From positions 248,001 through 312,000 of the forward strand of contig CAWJCU010000001.1 of NCBI GenBank assembly GCA_963841455.1: a stretch of 64,000 nt of DNA. The letters are read 5' to 3'. This DNA is from JAWVFM01 sp963841455. Its GTDB lineage: Bacteria > Actinomycetota > Thermoleophilia > Solirubrobacterales > 70-9. This document shows, one piece after another, positions 1-8,400 of the stretch. The position numbers and the translations under genes are program-made. The notes under the pieces were generated by a model, which had not been told where the DNA came from, did no database searches, and saw nothing but the letters and a program-made list of their open reading frames with translations. The stretch's first letter is position 1; each line of letters opens with the position of its first letter.

Positions 1-313
1 CGTCGTGGGGCTTCCCGCCCCGCTCGACCTCCTCGCGCAGCTCGCCGTCGGTCGCGCGCGCGACGTCGAGGAGCGGACCGAGCGGCCGCGGCGTGAACAG
101 CGGATCGCACGCCGCCCACAGAACCCGCACCCTCGGATCGACCTCCGAGCAGAACCCGCGTAGGAGCGCGGTCTTGCCGATCCCGGCCTCGCCCCGCACG
201 AGCACCAGCCGCCCGGTCTTCCCGTCACGGACGGCGGCGAGCGTCTCGGCGAACAGCGAGAGCTGCGGCGAGCGCTCGACTAGCCCGTCGGTTTCGACGG
301 TCCCCACGGCCAT
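1..313 (-). CDS. AAA ATPase-type (LuxR/MalT-like) regulator, N-terminal fragment
   Basis: Partial gene running off the left edge; 104 codons are visible. About 35 residues after the start there is a Walker A P-loop (GEAGIGKTALL) in the context RLVLVRGEAGIGKT, followed by FCSEVDPRVRVLWAACDPL and LGPLLDVA. That is the usual opening of the AAA/STAND ATPase domain in large actinobacterial LuxR-type regulators, in which nucleotide binding gates a C-terminal HTH. The HTH would lie outside the window, so the LuxR assignment is inference from the family; an adenylate-cyclase-type AAA protein is the alternative. The first in-frame ATG (311-313) was chosen as start; no strong ribosome site was seen before it. 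Confidence 0.7.
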   Translation of the reverse strand, partial: MAVGTVETDGLVERSPQLSLFAETLAAVRDGKTGRLVLVRGEAGIGKTALLRGFCSEVDPRVRVLWAACDPLFTPRPLGPLLDVARATDGELREEVERGGKPHD

Positions 314-385
314 CGGCCACGCCACGAGCTGATCATCCTCCGAACGCGCGCCGGCTGCAACCGGATGGCCGCGGGGCTCCGACTC

Positions 386-684
386 TCAGGCGGCCGCAGG
401 CTGAGGGTCCGGCCGGACGATGACGGTGTCAGCGACGGCGAGGACCTCGTCGGCGGGCATGTCGACCTTGTCGGCGTGCGCGCGGCGGACCGCATCCTCG
501 TTCGTCGCCTGGTAGATGCAGACTGTGCCGAGGCGCCCGTCCTCCTCGGCGACGACGTAGCTGCGGATCCGGCGATGTCGTCCGGAAAATCGCTGTCGGC
601 GACCTCCGTCGAGCGCTTCGCCGTCGCCTCTAGGTCCGGCGGCGTCGCCCTAGCCGAGCGGCTGCGGATCATGTACAGGTTCAT
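386..684 (-). CDS. DUF4242 (nickel-binding SCO4226-like) family protein, frameshifted
   Basis: The start gives MNLYMIRSRSARATPPDLEA and then STEVADSDFPDDIA, typical of the DUF4242 ferredoxin-like fold family that includes the nickel-binding SCO4226 protein. At about 572-580 the frame changes; in the next frame the sequence continues as IRSYVVAEEDGRLGTVCIYQ, then ADKVDMPADEVLAVADTV, and stops at 386-388. Joined, the product would be about 98 residues, close to the usual family size of roughly 90-100. One missing base before the GGATCC at this point restores the frame (DDIAWIRSYV). The clean continuation argues for a sequencing or assembly error rather than an old pseudogene. Physiological role is unknown. 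Confidence 0.7.
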
Positions 685-770
685 CTTCGGCCCCTTGAGT
701 CATTGGTTTCGTGCGACCGTACCGCTGGCAGCATGCGCGGTCAATGCCATTTCCGCATCGGGAGGAGTCC

Positions 771-1124
771 CTATCTTGCGCCGCTTTCGGCCGGCAGCCC
801 GTTTTCGGCCAGCTCTCGAATCAGGTCGTCGAGCTTGTTGACGACGAAGAGCTGCTCATCACCGTCGGAGGTCCGAACGCACAGTCGCTTGCGCATCCCG
901 CCTCGGTCCGCGGCGCCGACGCCCGCCACCTCGTCTCTGTTCGCCGACCACGCTTTTCCGAATAGGAGCGAGTCGAAGATGGTCGGCTTGAACATCAGGC
1001 GTCGGTCGGTCACCGTGAGCCGGCCGCCGACGGAGCGGCGGCCCTGAGACCGGTTCGCCGCTTTCCGCAGCAGTACCTGCTCGCTGGGCTCGAGCTCCGG
1101 CGCCTTTCGCCATCCATATTCCAT
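771..1124 (-). CDS. GRAM/PH-like domain protein
   Basis: 117 residues beginning MEYGWRKAPELEPSEQVLL. The segment with GGRLTVTDRRLMFKP followed by an FVVNKLDDLIRELAENG tail has the pattern of small GRAM/bacterial PH-like proteins, where a strand-turn-strand (LTVTDRRL) precedes a long beta sheet. Such domains bind lipids or proteins at membranes, but no partner can be named here. The start at 1124 is preferred over an upstream in-frame start at 1181 because GGAGGT lies 5-10 nt before it. The gene is divergent from icd, about 100 bp away. Function is unknown beyond the domain resemblance. Confidence 0.6.
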   Translation of the reverse strand: MEYGWRKAPELEPSEQVLLRKAANRSQGRRSVGGRLTVTDRRLMFKPTIFDSLLFGKAWSANRDEVAGVGAADRGGMRKRLCVRTSDGDEQLFVVNKLDDLIRELAENGLPAESGAR

Positions 1125-1226
1125 CTCTACCTCCTCGAGTTCGACTGCCGTGACCGTACGAGCGGACCGGCCCCGCCACATCGGGAAACATCCCTAACTT
1201 GAGAGGCTAGATAGCTTTCCCGCCCC

Positions 1227-2441
1227 GTGGCGAAGATCAAGGTCGAAAACCCCATCGTCGAGCTCGACGGCGACGAGATGACCCGGATCATCTGGGCGTT
1301 CATCAAGGAGCAGCTGATCCTGCCCTACGTCGACGTCGAGCTCATGTACTTCGATCTCGGGATCGAGAGCCGCGATGCCACGGAGGACCGGATCACGGTC
1401 GACGCCGCGAACGCGATCAGGGAGCACGGGGTCGGCGTCAAGTGCGCCACGATCACCCCCGACGAGGCCCGCGTCGAGGAGTTCGGCCTCAAGGAGATGT
1501 ACCGCTCGCCAAACGGGACGATCCGCAACATCCTCGGCGGGGTGATCTTTCGCGAGCCGATCGTGATCTCGAACATTCCGCGCCTCGTCCCCGGCTGGAC
1601 GAAGCCGATCGTCATCGGCCGCCACGCGTTCGGCGACCAGTACCGGGCCACCGACCTCGTGGTACCCGGAGAGGGCGAGCTGACGCTGACGTACACGCCC
1701 AAGGATGGCTCCGATCCGATCGAGCTCGACGTCTACGACTTCCCCGGCGGCGGCGTGGCGATGGCGATGTACAACCTCGACGACTCGATTCGCGACTTCG
1801 CTCGAGCCTCGATGCGGTATGGGCTCGAGCGCGAATACCCCGTCTACCTCTCGACCAAGAACACGATCTTGAAGCGCTACGACGGCCGCTTCAAGGATCT
1901 GTTCGCGGAGGTGTACGAGAACGAGTTCAAGGATGACTTCGAGGCCAAGGGCATCACCTACGAGCACCGCCTGATCGACGACATGGTCGCCGCCGCGCTC
2001 AAGTGGGAGGGCGGTTACGTGTGGGCCTGCAAGAACTACGACGGCGACGTTCAGTCGGACACGGTCGCTCAGGGCTTCGGCTCACTCGGCCTGATGACGA
2101 GCGTGCTGATGACGCCCGACGGCAGGACGGTGGAGGCCGAGGCCGCGCATGGAACCGTGACCCGTCATTATCGCCAGCACCAGCAGGGCAACCCCACCTC
2201 GACCAATCCCATCGCCTCGATCTTCGCGTGGACGCGCGGCCTCGACGCCCGCGGGCGGATGGATTCGACGCCCGATGTGCGGGAGTTTGCGAGCACGCTC
2301 GAGCGCGTCTGCATCGAAACGGTCGAGAGCGGGAAGATGACCAAGGACCTGGCGCTGCTCGTCGGCGGCGACCAGGGCTTCCTGACGACGCAGGAGTTCC
2401 TCGCGGCGATCGACGAAAACCTTCAGAAGGAGATGAGCTAG
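1227..2441 (+). CDS. icd: NADP-dependent isocitrate dehydrogenase
   Basis: 404 residues, the length of the homodimeric eukaryote-like NADP-IDH subfamily rather than the ~740-residue monomeric enzyme common in other actinobacteria. It converts isocitrate and NADP+ to 2-oxoglutarate, CO2 and NADPH in the TCA cycle. Visible motifs are VELDGDEMTRIIW near the N-terminus, the substrate-binding YRSPNGTIRNILGG, IVIGRHAFGDQYRATD, and near the C-terminus GGYVWACKNYDGD, EAAHGTVTRHY and NPIASIFAWTRGL. Start is GTG. The stop overlaps the GTG start of the following malate dehydrogenase by one base (TAGTG), so the two TCA genes are very likely co-transcribed and coupled. Confidence 0.95.
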   Translation: MAKIKVENPIVELDGDEMTRIIWAFIKEQLILPYVDVELMYFDLGIESRDATEDRITVDAANAIREHGVGVKCATITPDEARVEEFGLKEMYRSPNGTIRNILGGVIFREPIVISNIPRLVPGWTKPIVIGRHAFGDQYRATDLVVPGEGELTLTYTPKDGSDPIELDVYDFPGGGVAMAMYNLDDSIRDFARASMRYGLEREYPVYLSTKNTILKRYDGRFKDLFAEVYENEFKDDFEAKGITYEHRLIDDMVAAALKWEGGYVWACKNYDGDVQSDTVAQGFGSLGLMTSVLMTPDGRTVEAEAAHGTVTRHYRQHQQGNPTSTNPIASIFAWTRGLDARGRMDSTPDVREFASTLERVCIETVESGKMTKDLALLVGGDQGFLTTQEFLAAIDENLQKEMS

Positions 2442-3427
2442 TGCCAAACCCCGTGAACGTCACCGTCACCGGCGCCGCTGGTCAGATCGGCTACGCGATC
2501 CTCTTCCGGGTCGCGAGCGGCGAGATGCTCGGCACAGACACGCAGGTGAGCCTGCGGCTGCTCGAGATCCCGGACGCGGTGAAGGCCGCCGAGGGTACGG
2601 CGATGGAGCTCGACGACTGCGCGTTCCCGCTGCTCGCCGGGATTGACATCACGGATGACCCGAGGCGGGCCTTCGACGGCTGCAACATCGGGCTGCTCGT
2701 AGGCGCCCGTCCGCGCGGGCCCGGAATGGAGCGCTCCGACCTGCTCGAGGCCAACGGCGCCATCTTCAAGCCGCAGGGCGAGGCGATCAACGACGGCGCC
2801 GCCGACGACGTGAAGGTCCTCGTGGTCGGCAACCCGGCGAACACGAACGCCCTCATCGCGATGTCGAACGCGCCCGACGTGCCGAGCGAACGGTTCACGG
2901 CCATGATGCGGCTGGACCACAACCGCGCCGTCGCCCAGCTGGCGAACAAGCTCCAGGCGCCGATCGCCGACGTCACGAACATGACTGTGTGGGGCAACCA
3001 CTCGCCCACCCAGTACCCGGACCTCGTCAACGCGAGGGTGGCCGGGGCGAGCGCCTGGGACGCGGTCGACGACGAGGTGTGGATCGCGGACGACTTCATC
3101 CCCACGGTCGCGAAGCGCGGCGCGGCGATCATCGAGGCGCGCGGAGCATCGAGCGCGGCGTCGGCCGCAAACGCCGCGATCGACCATGTCCACGACTGGG
3201 TCCTCGGCACGGCGGACGGCGACTGGGTGTCGATGGGGGTGCCGACGAGCGGCGCCTACGACCTCGCCGAGGGTGTCATCGCCGGCCAGCCGTGCACATG
3301 CTCGAACGGGGAGTACTCCGTCGTCGAGGGACTCGAGGTCAGCGACTTCTCACGGGAGCGCATCGACGCCTCGATCGCCGAGCTCCGCTCCGAGCGCGAG
3401 GCGGTCGCCTCGCTCTCCCTCGTTTAG
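2441..3427 (+). CDS. mdh: Malate dehydrogenase (NAD-dependent)
   Basis: 328 residues, normal length for the MDH-2-like family related to cytosolic malate dehydrogenases. It oxidises malate to oxaloacetate with NAD+. The N-terminus carries the Rossmann signature VTGAAGQIGYAILFRVASG, then LLVGARPRGPGMERSDLL (mobile loop with substrate arginines), VVGNPANTNALIA, RLDHNRAVAQLA and the active-site histidine segment NMTVWGNHSPTQYPD. The GTG start at 2441 shares a base with the icd stop; the reading frame is open far upstream only as an overlap with icd. Its position after icd gives a two-gene TCA operon. Terminates just before the convergent winged-helix gene. Confidence 0.95.
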   Translation: MPNPVNVTVTGAAGQIGYAILFRVASGEMLGTDTQVSLRLLEIPDAVKAAEGTAMELDDCAFPLLAGIDITDDPRRAFDGCNIGLLVGARPRGPGMERSDLLEANGAIFKPQGEAINDGAADDVKVLVVGNPANTNALIAMSNAPDVPSERFTAMMRLDHNRAVAQLANKLQAPIADVTNMTVWGNHSPTQYPDLVNARVAGASAWDAVDDEVWIADDFIPTVAKRGAAIIEARGASSAASAANAAIDHVHDWVLGTADGDWVSMGVPTSGAYDLAEGVIAGQPCTCSNGEYSVVEGLEVSDFSRERIDASIAELRSEREAVASLSLV

Positions 3428-3437
3428 CCGGTCGGGT

Positions 3438-3800
3438 TCAGACGGCCGTGTACTTACGGCCTGACTTCTTGACGCGCCCTTCCTTTTGCAGGTCACCGAG
3501 CACCCGGTACAGGTAGTTCGGCTTGATCTTCATCTCCTTGGCGATCTCCGAAGCGGTGATGCCGGGGTTCGCCTGGATGAGATTCACGGCCTGATCGGCG
3601 CGCGTGCCGCCGCGACGGCGGCGTCGGCGGGTGGTGCCGCTCGAGGAGCCTCGCGGCCTTCCGGGCCCGCGGCGGCCCTGGCGGCCGTCGGTGAGGTTCG
3701 CGAGCGCGCGCTGAAGCTTCGAAAGCTCACCCTCGAGCTCGTCGATTCGCTCCTTCAGCAGATTCGCGGCCTGATCGACCGCGCTGGAGACAGATGCCAT
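3438..3800 (-). CDS. Coiled-coil, AT-hook-like, winged-helix DNA-binding protein
   Basis: 120 residues in three parts. Residues about 8-36 are a heptad-like coiled coil (LLKERIDELEGELSKLQRAL). Residues about 40-60 are a basic linker with GRRGPGRPRG, an AT-hook-like core, and a run of arginines. Residues about 65-118 form a helix-turn-helix with wing (AVNLIQANPGITASEIAKEM, then NYLYRVLGDLQKEGRVKKSG). The build suggests an abundant oligomeric DNA-binding or nucleoid-associated protein; that role is inference. The ATG at 3800 has GGAAGGA 6-12 nt upstream, and a perfect inverted repeat sits directly upstream of that site, suggesting autoregulation or translational control. Convergent with mdh. 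Confidence 0.75.
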   Translation of the reverse strand: MASVSSAVDQAANLLKERIDELEGELSKLQRALANLTDGRQGRRGPGRPRGSSSGTTRRRRRRGGTRADQAVNLIQANPGITASEIAKEMKIKPNYLYRVLGDLQKEGRVKKSGRKYTAV

Positions 3801-3812
3801 TGGTTCCTTCCT

Positions 3813-3840
3813 GTAACGGTGTCGTCCTTCACACCGTTAC
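3813..3840. promoter_or_regulatory. Perfect inverted repeat in leader of the winged-helix gene
   Basis: GTAACGGTGT and ACACCGTTAC form a perfect 10-bp inverted repeat around an 8-nt spacer. On the transcribed (minus) strand it ends a few bases before the AGGAAGGA ribosome site of the gene starting at 3800. It could be an operator bound by the dimeric winged-helix product or an RNA hairpin close to the ribosome site. The sequence alone does not separate these. Confidence 0.6.
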
Positions 3841-3908
3841 GTCAGCTCTTACCACTCAGTGAATTTAGTCTAGTGACGGAGTGGGTGAGACGTGGCCAGC
3901 CGGCCAAC

Positions 3909-3961
3909 CGTTCGTTGTGGGGTTCTGGTGGCTATAGCGACCACAACCCCACAACGAACCG
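3909..3961. repeat. Imperfect palindromic intergenic repeat, copy 1
   Basis: CGTTCGTTGTGGGGTT and AACCCCACAACGAACCG are complementary arms around a centre holding GGCTATAGCGACC. A second copy with nearly the same arms and the same GCTATAGCGAC centre lies at 43766-43817, about 40 kb away. Both copies sit in intergenic DNA next to gene ends. This is REP/MITE-like behaviour: a dispersed, strongly foldable element of about 50 bp. No target-site duplication was evident. Confidence 0.75.
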
Positions 3962-3976
3962 GACTGGACGCGACCC

Positions 3977-4600
3977 CTAGTCCCGCCGACGACGAGGGAG
4001 AGTGCCGAACACCGCGTCCCAGATGGGGCTCGAGACGCCGTACCCGTACCGGTGGTCCTGGAAGTGATGCCGCATGTGCTGCTCTCGGAGACGCTTGCCC
4101 AGGTTCGTCCTCGGAGTGTGATGGTGCAGGTGATAGTGGGTGTAGTCGTACATCAGGTAGCCGACGATGAACCCGGAGAAGATGGGATAGGCCGCCGACG
4201 CTCCGAAGATGAGCACGAACAGCCCCGCGAAGAGAAGGGCGAGAGGAATGCTCGCGCCCGGCGGCATGACGAGCCGCAGGCGGTCGTTCGGATGGTCGTG
4301 GTGGACGCCGTGGATGACGAAGTGGAGGCGGGCGCCGATGGGGTGGTCCGGCTCCCAGTGGAAGACCAGGCGGTGGAGCCAGTACTCGGTCAGCGTCCAG
4401 AGGAAGAGGCCCGCGAGCACGAGCAGGGCCAGGGTCCCGGCCCCGTAGCCGCGATCGGCGCCGAGCCAGATGCCGGCGACGATCACCGGGACGAAGATGA
4501 TCGCCGGCACCGCGGGGTGGATCCGCGAGAAGAAGTCGAGGAACCGACTCTCGAAGAGCGGGGGCGAGGCGCTGAGGCGCTCTGTGCGTTCGTGGCCCAT
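3977..4600 (-). CDS. Fatty acid hydroxylase / sterol desaturase family membrane enzyme
   Basis: 207 residues with about four hydrophobic segments (near 28-50, 58-72, 118-135, 138-152) and the histidine clusters of the integral-membrane di-iron hydroxylase superfamily: EYWLHRLVFHWEPDH, FVIHGVHHDHPNDR, DYTHYHLHHH and the C-terminal HMRHHFQDHRYGYGVSSPIW. These bind two irons for O2-dependent hydroxylation or desaturation of lipids. The pattern is closest to fatty-acid 2-hydroxylase (FA2H/Scs7) without a cytochrome b5 domain; actual substrate is unknown. All histidine clusters appear intact. A 16-bp perfect palindrome lies 42 bp upstream of the start and may be its operator. Confidence 0.85.
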   Translation of the reverse strand: MGHERTERLSASPPLFESRFLDFFSRIHPAVPAIIFVPVIVAGIWLGADRGYGAGTLALLVLAGLFLWTLTEYWLHRLVFHWEPDHPIGARLHFVIHGVHHDHPNDRLRLVMPPGASIPLALLFAGLFVLIFGASAAYPIFSGFIVGYLMYDYTHYHLHHHTPRTNLGKRLREQHMRHHFQDHRYGYGVSSPIWDAVFGTLPRRRRD

Positions 4601-4641
4601 CAGGAGCGATTCTAGCCATCCCGCCCGCGGCGGGACGAGCC

Positions 4642-4657
4642 GTTAGGTGCACCTAAC
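4642..4657. promoter_or_regulatory. 16-bp perfect palindrome upstream of the hydroxylase gene
   Basis: GTTAGGTGCACCTAAC is a perfect palindrome. It lies between the divergent hydroxylase (start 4600) and the Cys-rich gene. The half-site TTAGG-n-CCTAA resembles the ends of DtxR/IdeR iron boxes, which are longer (19 bp), so the match is partial. Operator role is inference from symmetry and position. Confidence 0.5.
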
Positions 4658-4773
4658 ACGACGACGGTTTGACCCAAATGCCGCGAATCCGTGAACGGCC
4701 CGTTAAGCGAAGTTGTGGCGTTTTGCGAGAAAGCCGCCCGCCCTCGATGCGGATCGCTGGCATAGTCGCCCGC

Positions 4774-5019
4774 GTGATCGAGACGCGGCCACCGACCCAC
4801 ATCGAGAGGCCTCCCGCGGTGATCGCCGACGCGATCGGCCTGACTCGAAGGGAGAGCAGGCCGAAGCGCAAGAACGGCCGCAGCTGTTCCGAGTGCTTCT
4901 TCCACCGGCACCTGCTGTGCGCGCTCGACCTCGACCAGCCGTGCTCGACGTTCCGTGCCGACGGGCCCGACGGGCTGGTCCCGCCTCGGCAGCCGTCGCT
5001 TCTCGTCCGCCAGGGATAA
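4774..5019 (+). CDS. Small Cys-rich protein of unknown function
   Basis: 81 residues from the GTG at 4774; an ATG at 4747 in the same frame is an alternative start, and neither has a clear ribosome site. The centre holds the ordered motif CSECFFHRHLLCALDLDQPC, four cysteines plus histidines that could bind a metal, followed by STFRA and a proline-rich VPPRQPSLL tail. No transmembrane segment or signal peptide. No family name can be given with certainty. Regular codon use and the compact Cys/His cluster support a real gene. It precedes the cNMP-binding protein by 22 bp on the same strand and may be co-transcribed with it. Confidence 0.6.
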   Translation: MIETRPPTHIERPPAVIADAIGLTRRESRPKRKNGRSCSECFFHRHLLCALDLDQPCSTFRADGPDGLVPPRQPSLLVRQG

Positions 5020-5041
5020 GGCGGGAATATGATTCCGCGCG

Positions 5042-5458
5042 ATGGCCGATCGAGTCGATGCGCTTGCGCGGGTGCCGATCTTCGCCGGCGTCGGGAAGAA
5101 GGAGCTGAGGCGTCTGGCGGACCGGATGTCGGAGCGCACGTTCGCGGAGGGCGAGGTCGCGGTCGAGGAGGGGCGCGGAGGCGCCGGCTTCTGGCTTATC
5201 GAGAAGGGCGACGCCACGGTCAGCATCGGCGGCGAGATCATCCGCACGTTGGGCTCGGGCGACTACTTCGGTGAGGTCGCCCTGCTCGACGACGGCCCCC
5301 GGTCGGCCACGGTGACCGCCGGCACCGACCTGCGCTGCGCCGGCATGGCCGCGTGGGAGTTCCGCCCGTTCGTCGTCGAGCATCCCGAGGTCGCCCTCAC
5401 GATGCTGCAGACCCTCGCGCGGAGGCTGCGCGAGGCCGAGGCGCGAGCCGGGACCTGA
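5042..5458 (+). CDS. Stand-alone cyclic nucleotide-binding domain protein
   Basis: 138 residues, essentially one cNMP-binding domain. The opening VDALARVPIFAGVGKKELR is the usual lead helix, followed by beta strands, and the phosphate-binding cassette GDYFGEVALLDDGPRSATV carries the canonical FGE, and the arginine that contacts the cyclic phosphate, so ligand binding should be intact. There is no HTH, kinase or channel domain, so this is a pure receptor module of the CRP-like fold. It ends 13 bp from the convergent end of a class III nucleotide cyclase gene, which makes a cAMP producer/receptor relation plausible but unproven. Confidence 0.85.
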   Translation: MADRVDALARVPIFAGVGKKELRRLADRMSERTFAEGEVAVEEGRGGAGFWLIEKGDATVSIGGEIIRTLGSGDYFGEVALLDDGPRSATVTAGTDLRCAGMAAWEFRPFVVEHPEVALTMLQTLARRLREAEARAGT

Positions 5459-5471
5459 GCGGCTCGCCGCG

Positions 5472-8400
5472 CTAGCCCGGGCCGGGCTCGCCCTTCGGCG
5501 GCGGCACGCGCAGGCGCTCGAAGGTCCGCATCGCGTCATCGCGCGGCCCGCCGCCGAGCATCCAGCCCGTTCGCGCCGACTGGAAGGCGCAGCCGATTAC
5601 GTCGAACTCGTTGAGCGCGGCCACCAGAGATGCCGCGTCGCCGGCATGGAGGGCGCGTGCCCGCACGGCCAGCGCCCGGGCGTAGCGGTTGTCGCCCGTG
5701 TTGCGCTCCGCGAGGTCGAGGGCGTCCGCCGCATCCGGGAGGCCGGCGAGGACGTAGGCCTCGGCGCGGGTGGCGAGATAGGAGGTCCGCCACCAGGACC
5801 ACTGGATCTCGATGACCTCGCTCGTGAGCTGCGAGGCATCGGCGAACTCACCGCGGTGGATGAGCGCGTCAGCGCGGAGCATCCGCACGCCCTCCGACGC
5901 TCGCGCGGTCGACTCGGAGACCATGGCCTCCGCCAGAGCGAACCACCCCTCGGCGCCGGCCGCGTCTCCGCGGCAGCCGAGCACCGCGCCGGGGGTCGCC
6001 ATATCGGGCGCGAACGCGCTGCGGCTGATCACCCGCCCGCCCCACTCGGCGCGAATCAGCTCCGCCATCTCGACCACCCGGTCCCACTCGCCGAGGTAGT
6101 AGGCCGACATCATCTCCCGCGACCACCCCGTGTCGATGACGCCGCGCGAGAGGTCGCGCTCGCGCGCCTCGCGGGCGACGTTGGCCGCCTCCGCGAAGTC
6201 GCCGAGCTGAAGCAGGGTGGCGACCGTCATGTGCAGCGCGTCGCCGAGCTCGACCGCCAGCTCGCCGGCGTCCTCGGGGGCCGAGCGCAGCAGGTCAAGG
6301 CGCTCTTGCGTGAGCTCGAGGGCCTCCCTGAACCGCCCGTCGTCCCACGGCACGGCGGCGGCGGCGTCCAGGGCGGAGGAGAGCAGGGCCAGGTCGCCGG
6401 CGTCCCTGGCGATGGCCAGTCCTTCCTCCGCGGCCGCGGCCATGTCGGCCACCTTGCCGAAGGCCCAGGCGTAGAACGCGCGGTCAAGGATCAGCCTGCC
6501 CTTTGTGACGATGTCGTCCTCGTCGACGAGCTCCTCGCCGCGCCGGATCATCTCCTGGATCTCCGCCTCCGGCACCTCGCCGGTGACGCCGCCCATCCTG
6601 GTCGCGAGCTCAGCCCCCCGCGCGAGGGCGGAAGCCGCTCGCCTGGTGTCGCCGCTGCGCTCGGCGACGTCGGCCTCCCGTCGCAGGAGCACGAGGCCGA
6701 GGTCGCCCCGGAACTGCCTGACAGCGACATCCGACGCGGCGCGCAGAGCCCGGACCTTCTCGGCGGCGTCCGGCGCGAGGTCGGCCGCGCGCTCGAACAG
6801 CTCCTGCGCACGGGCGCTCGCCCCGCGGCGCGCAACCAAATCGGCGGCCTCGATCGTGGAGCGCCACGCCGCAGCGACCCGCTCCCGGCTCGGGTCGAGC
6901 TCGGACGCGCGTGCGAGATGGAAGCTGACGAGCTCGGCGAGCTCGACGGCCCGCCCGCCCGCCCTTTGCTCGATGCCGGCCGCGGCCTCCCCGTGCAGGC
7001 GCGCCCGATCGGCCTTGGGCAGCGTGGAGTACGCGACGTCGCGGATGAGCTGATGGCGAAAGCCGAAGCGCCCAGGGCCGAGCGCCGGCCGTTCCTCCAC
7101 CAGCGACTTCGCGGCGAGTTGCGAAAGGAGCTCGCTGGCGCCGCCGTCGACAAGCTCGGCGAGCGCCTCCTCGCGAAAGGTGGAGCCGAGCACCGCCGCC
7201 CTTTGAATCGCCGACTTCTCCGGCATCGGAAGCAGGTCGAGTCGCGCCGCGATCGCGGCCTGGACCGTGTCGGGCAGTGCGTCGGCATGGCCGTTCCCGG
7301 CCTCGGCGACGATCTTCGCGACCTCCTCGGCGAAGAACGGGTTCCCGCCTGATGCCGAGGCGACCCGCTCGGCGAGGTCCGGCGCCGACCCCGGAAGCAG
7401 CGCCGTTGCGAGCTCGCGCGCGGCATCGCCGGCGAGCGGCCGAAGCTCGATCATCGTCACGTTCCGAGCGCCGCGCCCGAAGCCAGGGCGGCGCTCGACC
7501 AGCTCGGGGCGTGCGGTGCAGATCACGAGGAGCGGGACCTCGCCCAGCTGGAACACCGCCTCCTCGACGAGATCGAGAAAGCCGTCGTCGGCCCAGTGGG
7601 CGTCGTCGACGCCGACGATGAGCGGGCGCTCCGCCGCCAGCACGCCGATCATTCGCCGCCAGGATCGGCGCAGCGAGCGCTCCTGCACGCCCTCGCCGCC
7701 GAGCACCGCAGCGAGGACGTCGGCGACGGGGTCGGCGTCGTCGGCCCCGGCCGCGCGCAGCTTCTCGGCGAGGCCGCTGCGCACCTCCTCAACCAGCGCA
7801 TCCGCGGCGACCCCCGCCGCCTCGCGGATGATCTCGCCGAGAGCCCAGAAGGCGATCCCACGGCCGTAGGGAGGATTGCGGCCGACGACCACGGCGGGCT
7901 CGGGCTCCTCGCACCGAAGGGCGCCGACCAGCTCGGTGGCGAGGCGCGTCTTTCCCACGCCCGCCTCACCGGTGATCGTGACGAGCTCGGGCACCCTCGC
8001 GCGCGCCGCGCGCCGGTAGACGAGGCGGAGGAGGTCGAAGTCGTCGTCGCGGCCGATGAACGGCGTCGCCACGAGGTTGCGGCCCGGGCCGTCGGCTCCG
8101 ATCGCGCGGGCCGCGACGAGGGGGGACCCGAAGCCCTTCGCATCCTTTCGCTCCGCCGCCGCGAGCCGCGCCCGGCGTGCGGCGCGGGCGGAGCGCTCGC
8201 CCACCAGCACCTCGCCGGGCTCGGCCGCCTGCTGGAGACGCGCGGCGGCGTTCACCGCCTCGCCGGTGACCGACAGGTCCGACTCGGCCGGCGCCGAGAG
8301 CACCTCGCCGGTTTCCACGCCGACGCGCACCCGCAAGCCATCGTCAAGAGCCTCGACGCGCTCGACGAGCGCCAGGGAGGCGGCGATCGCGCGATCGGGG

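Noticed and set aside
2003..2440. N-terminal extension of malate dehydrogenase
   Set aside because: The frame is open but antisense in composition to icd; the MDH fold starts at 2441 with GTG overlapping the icd stop.
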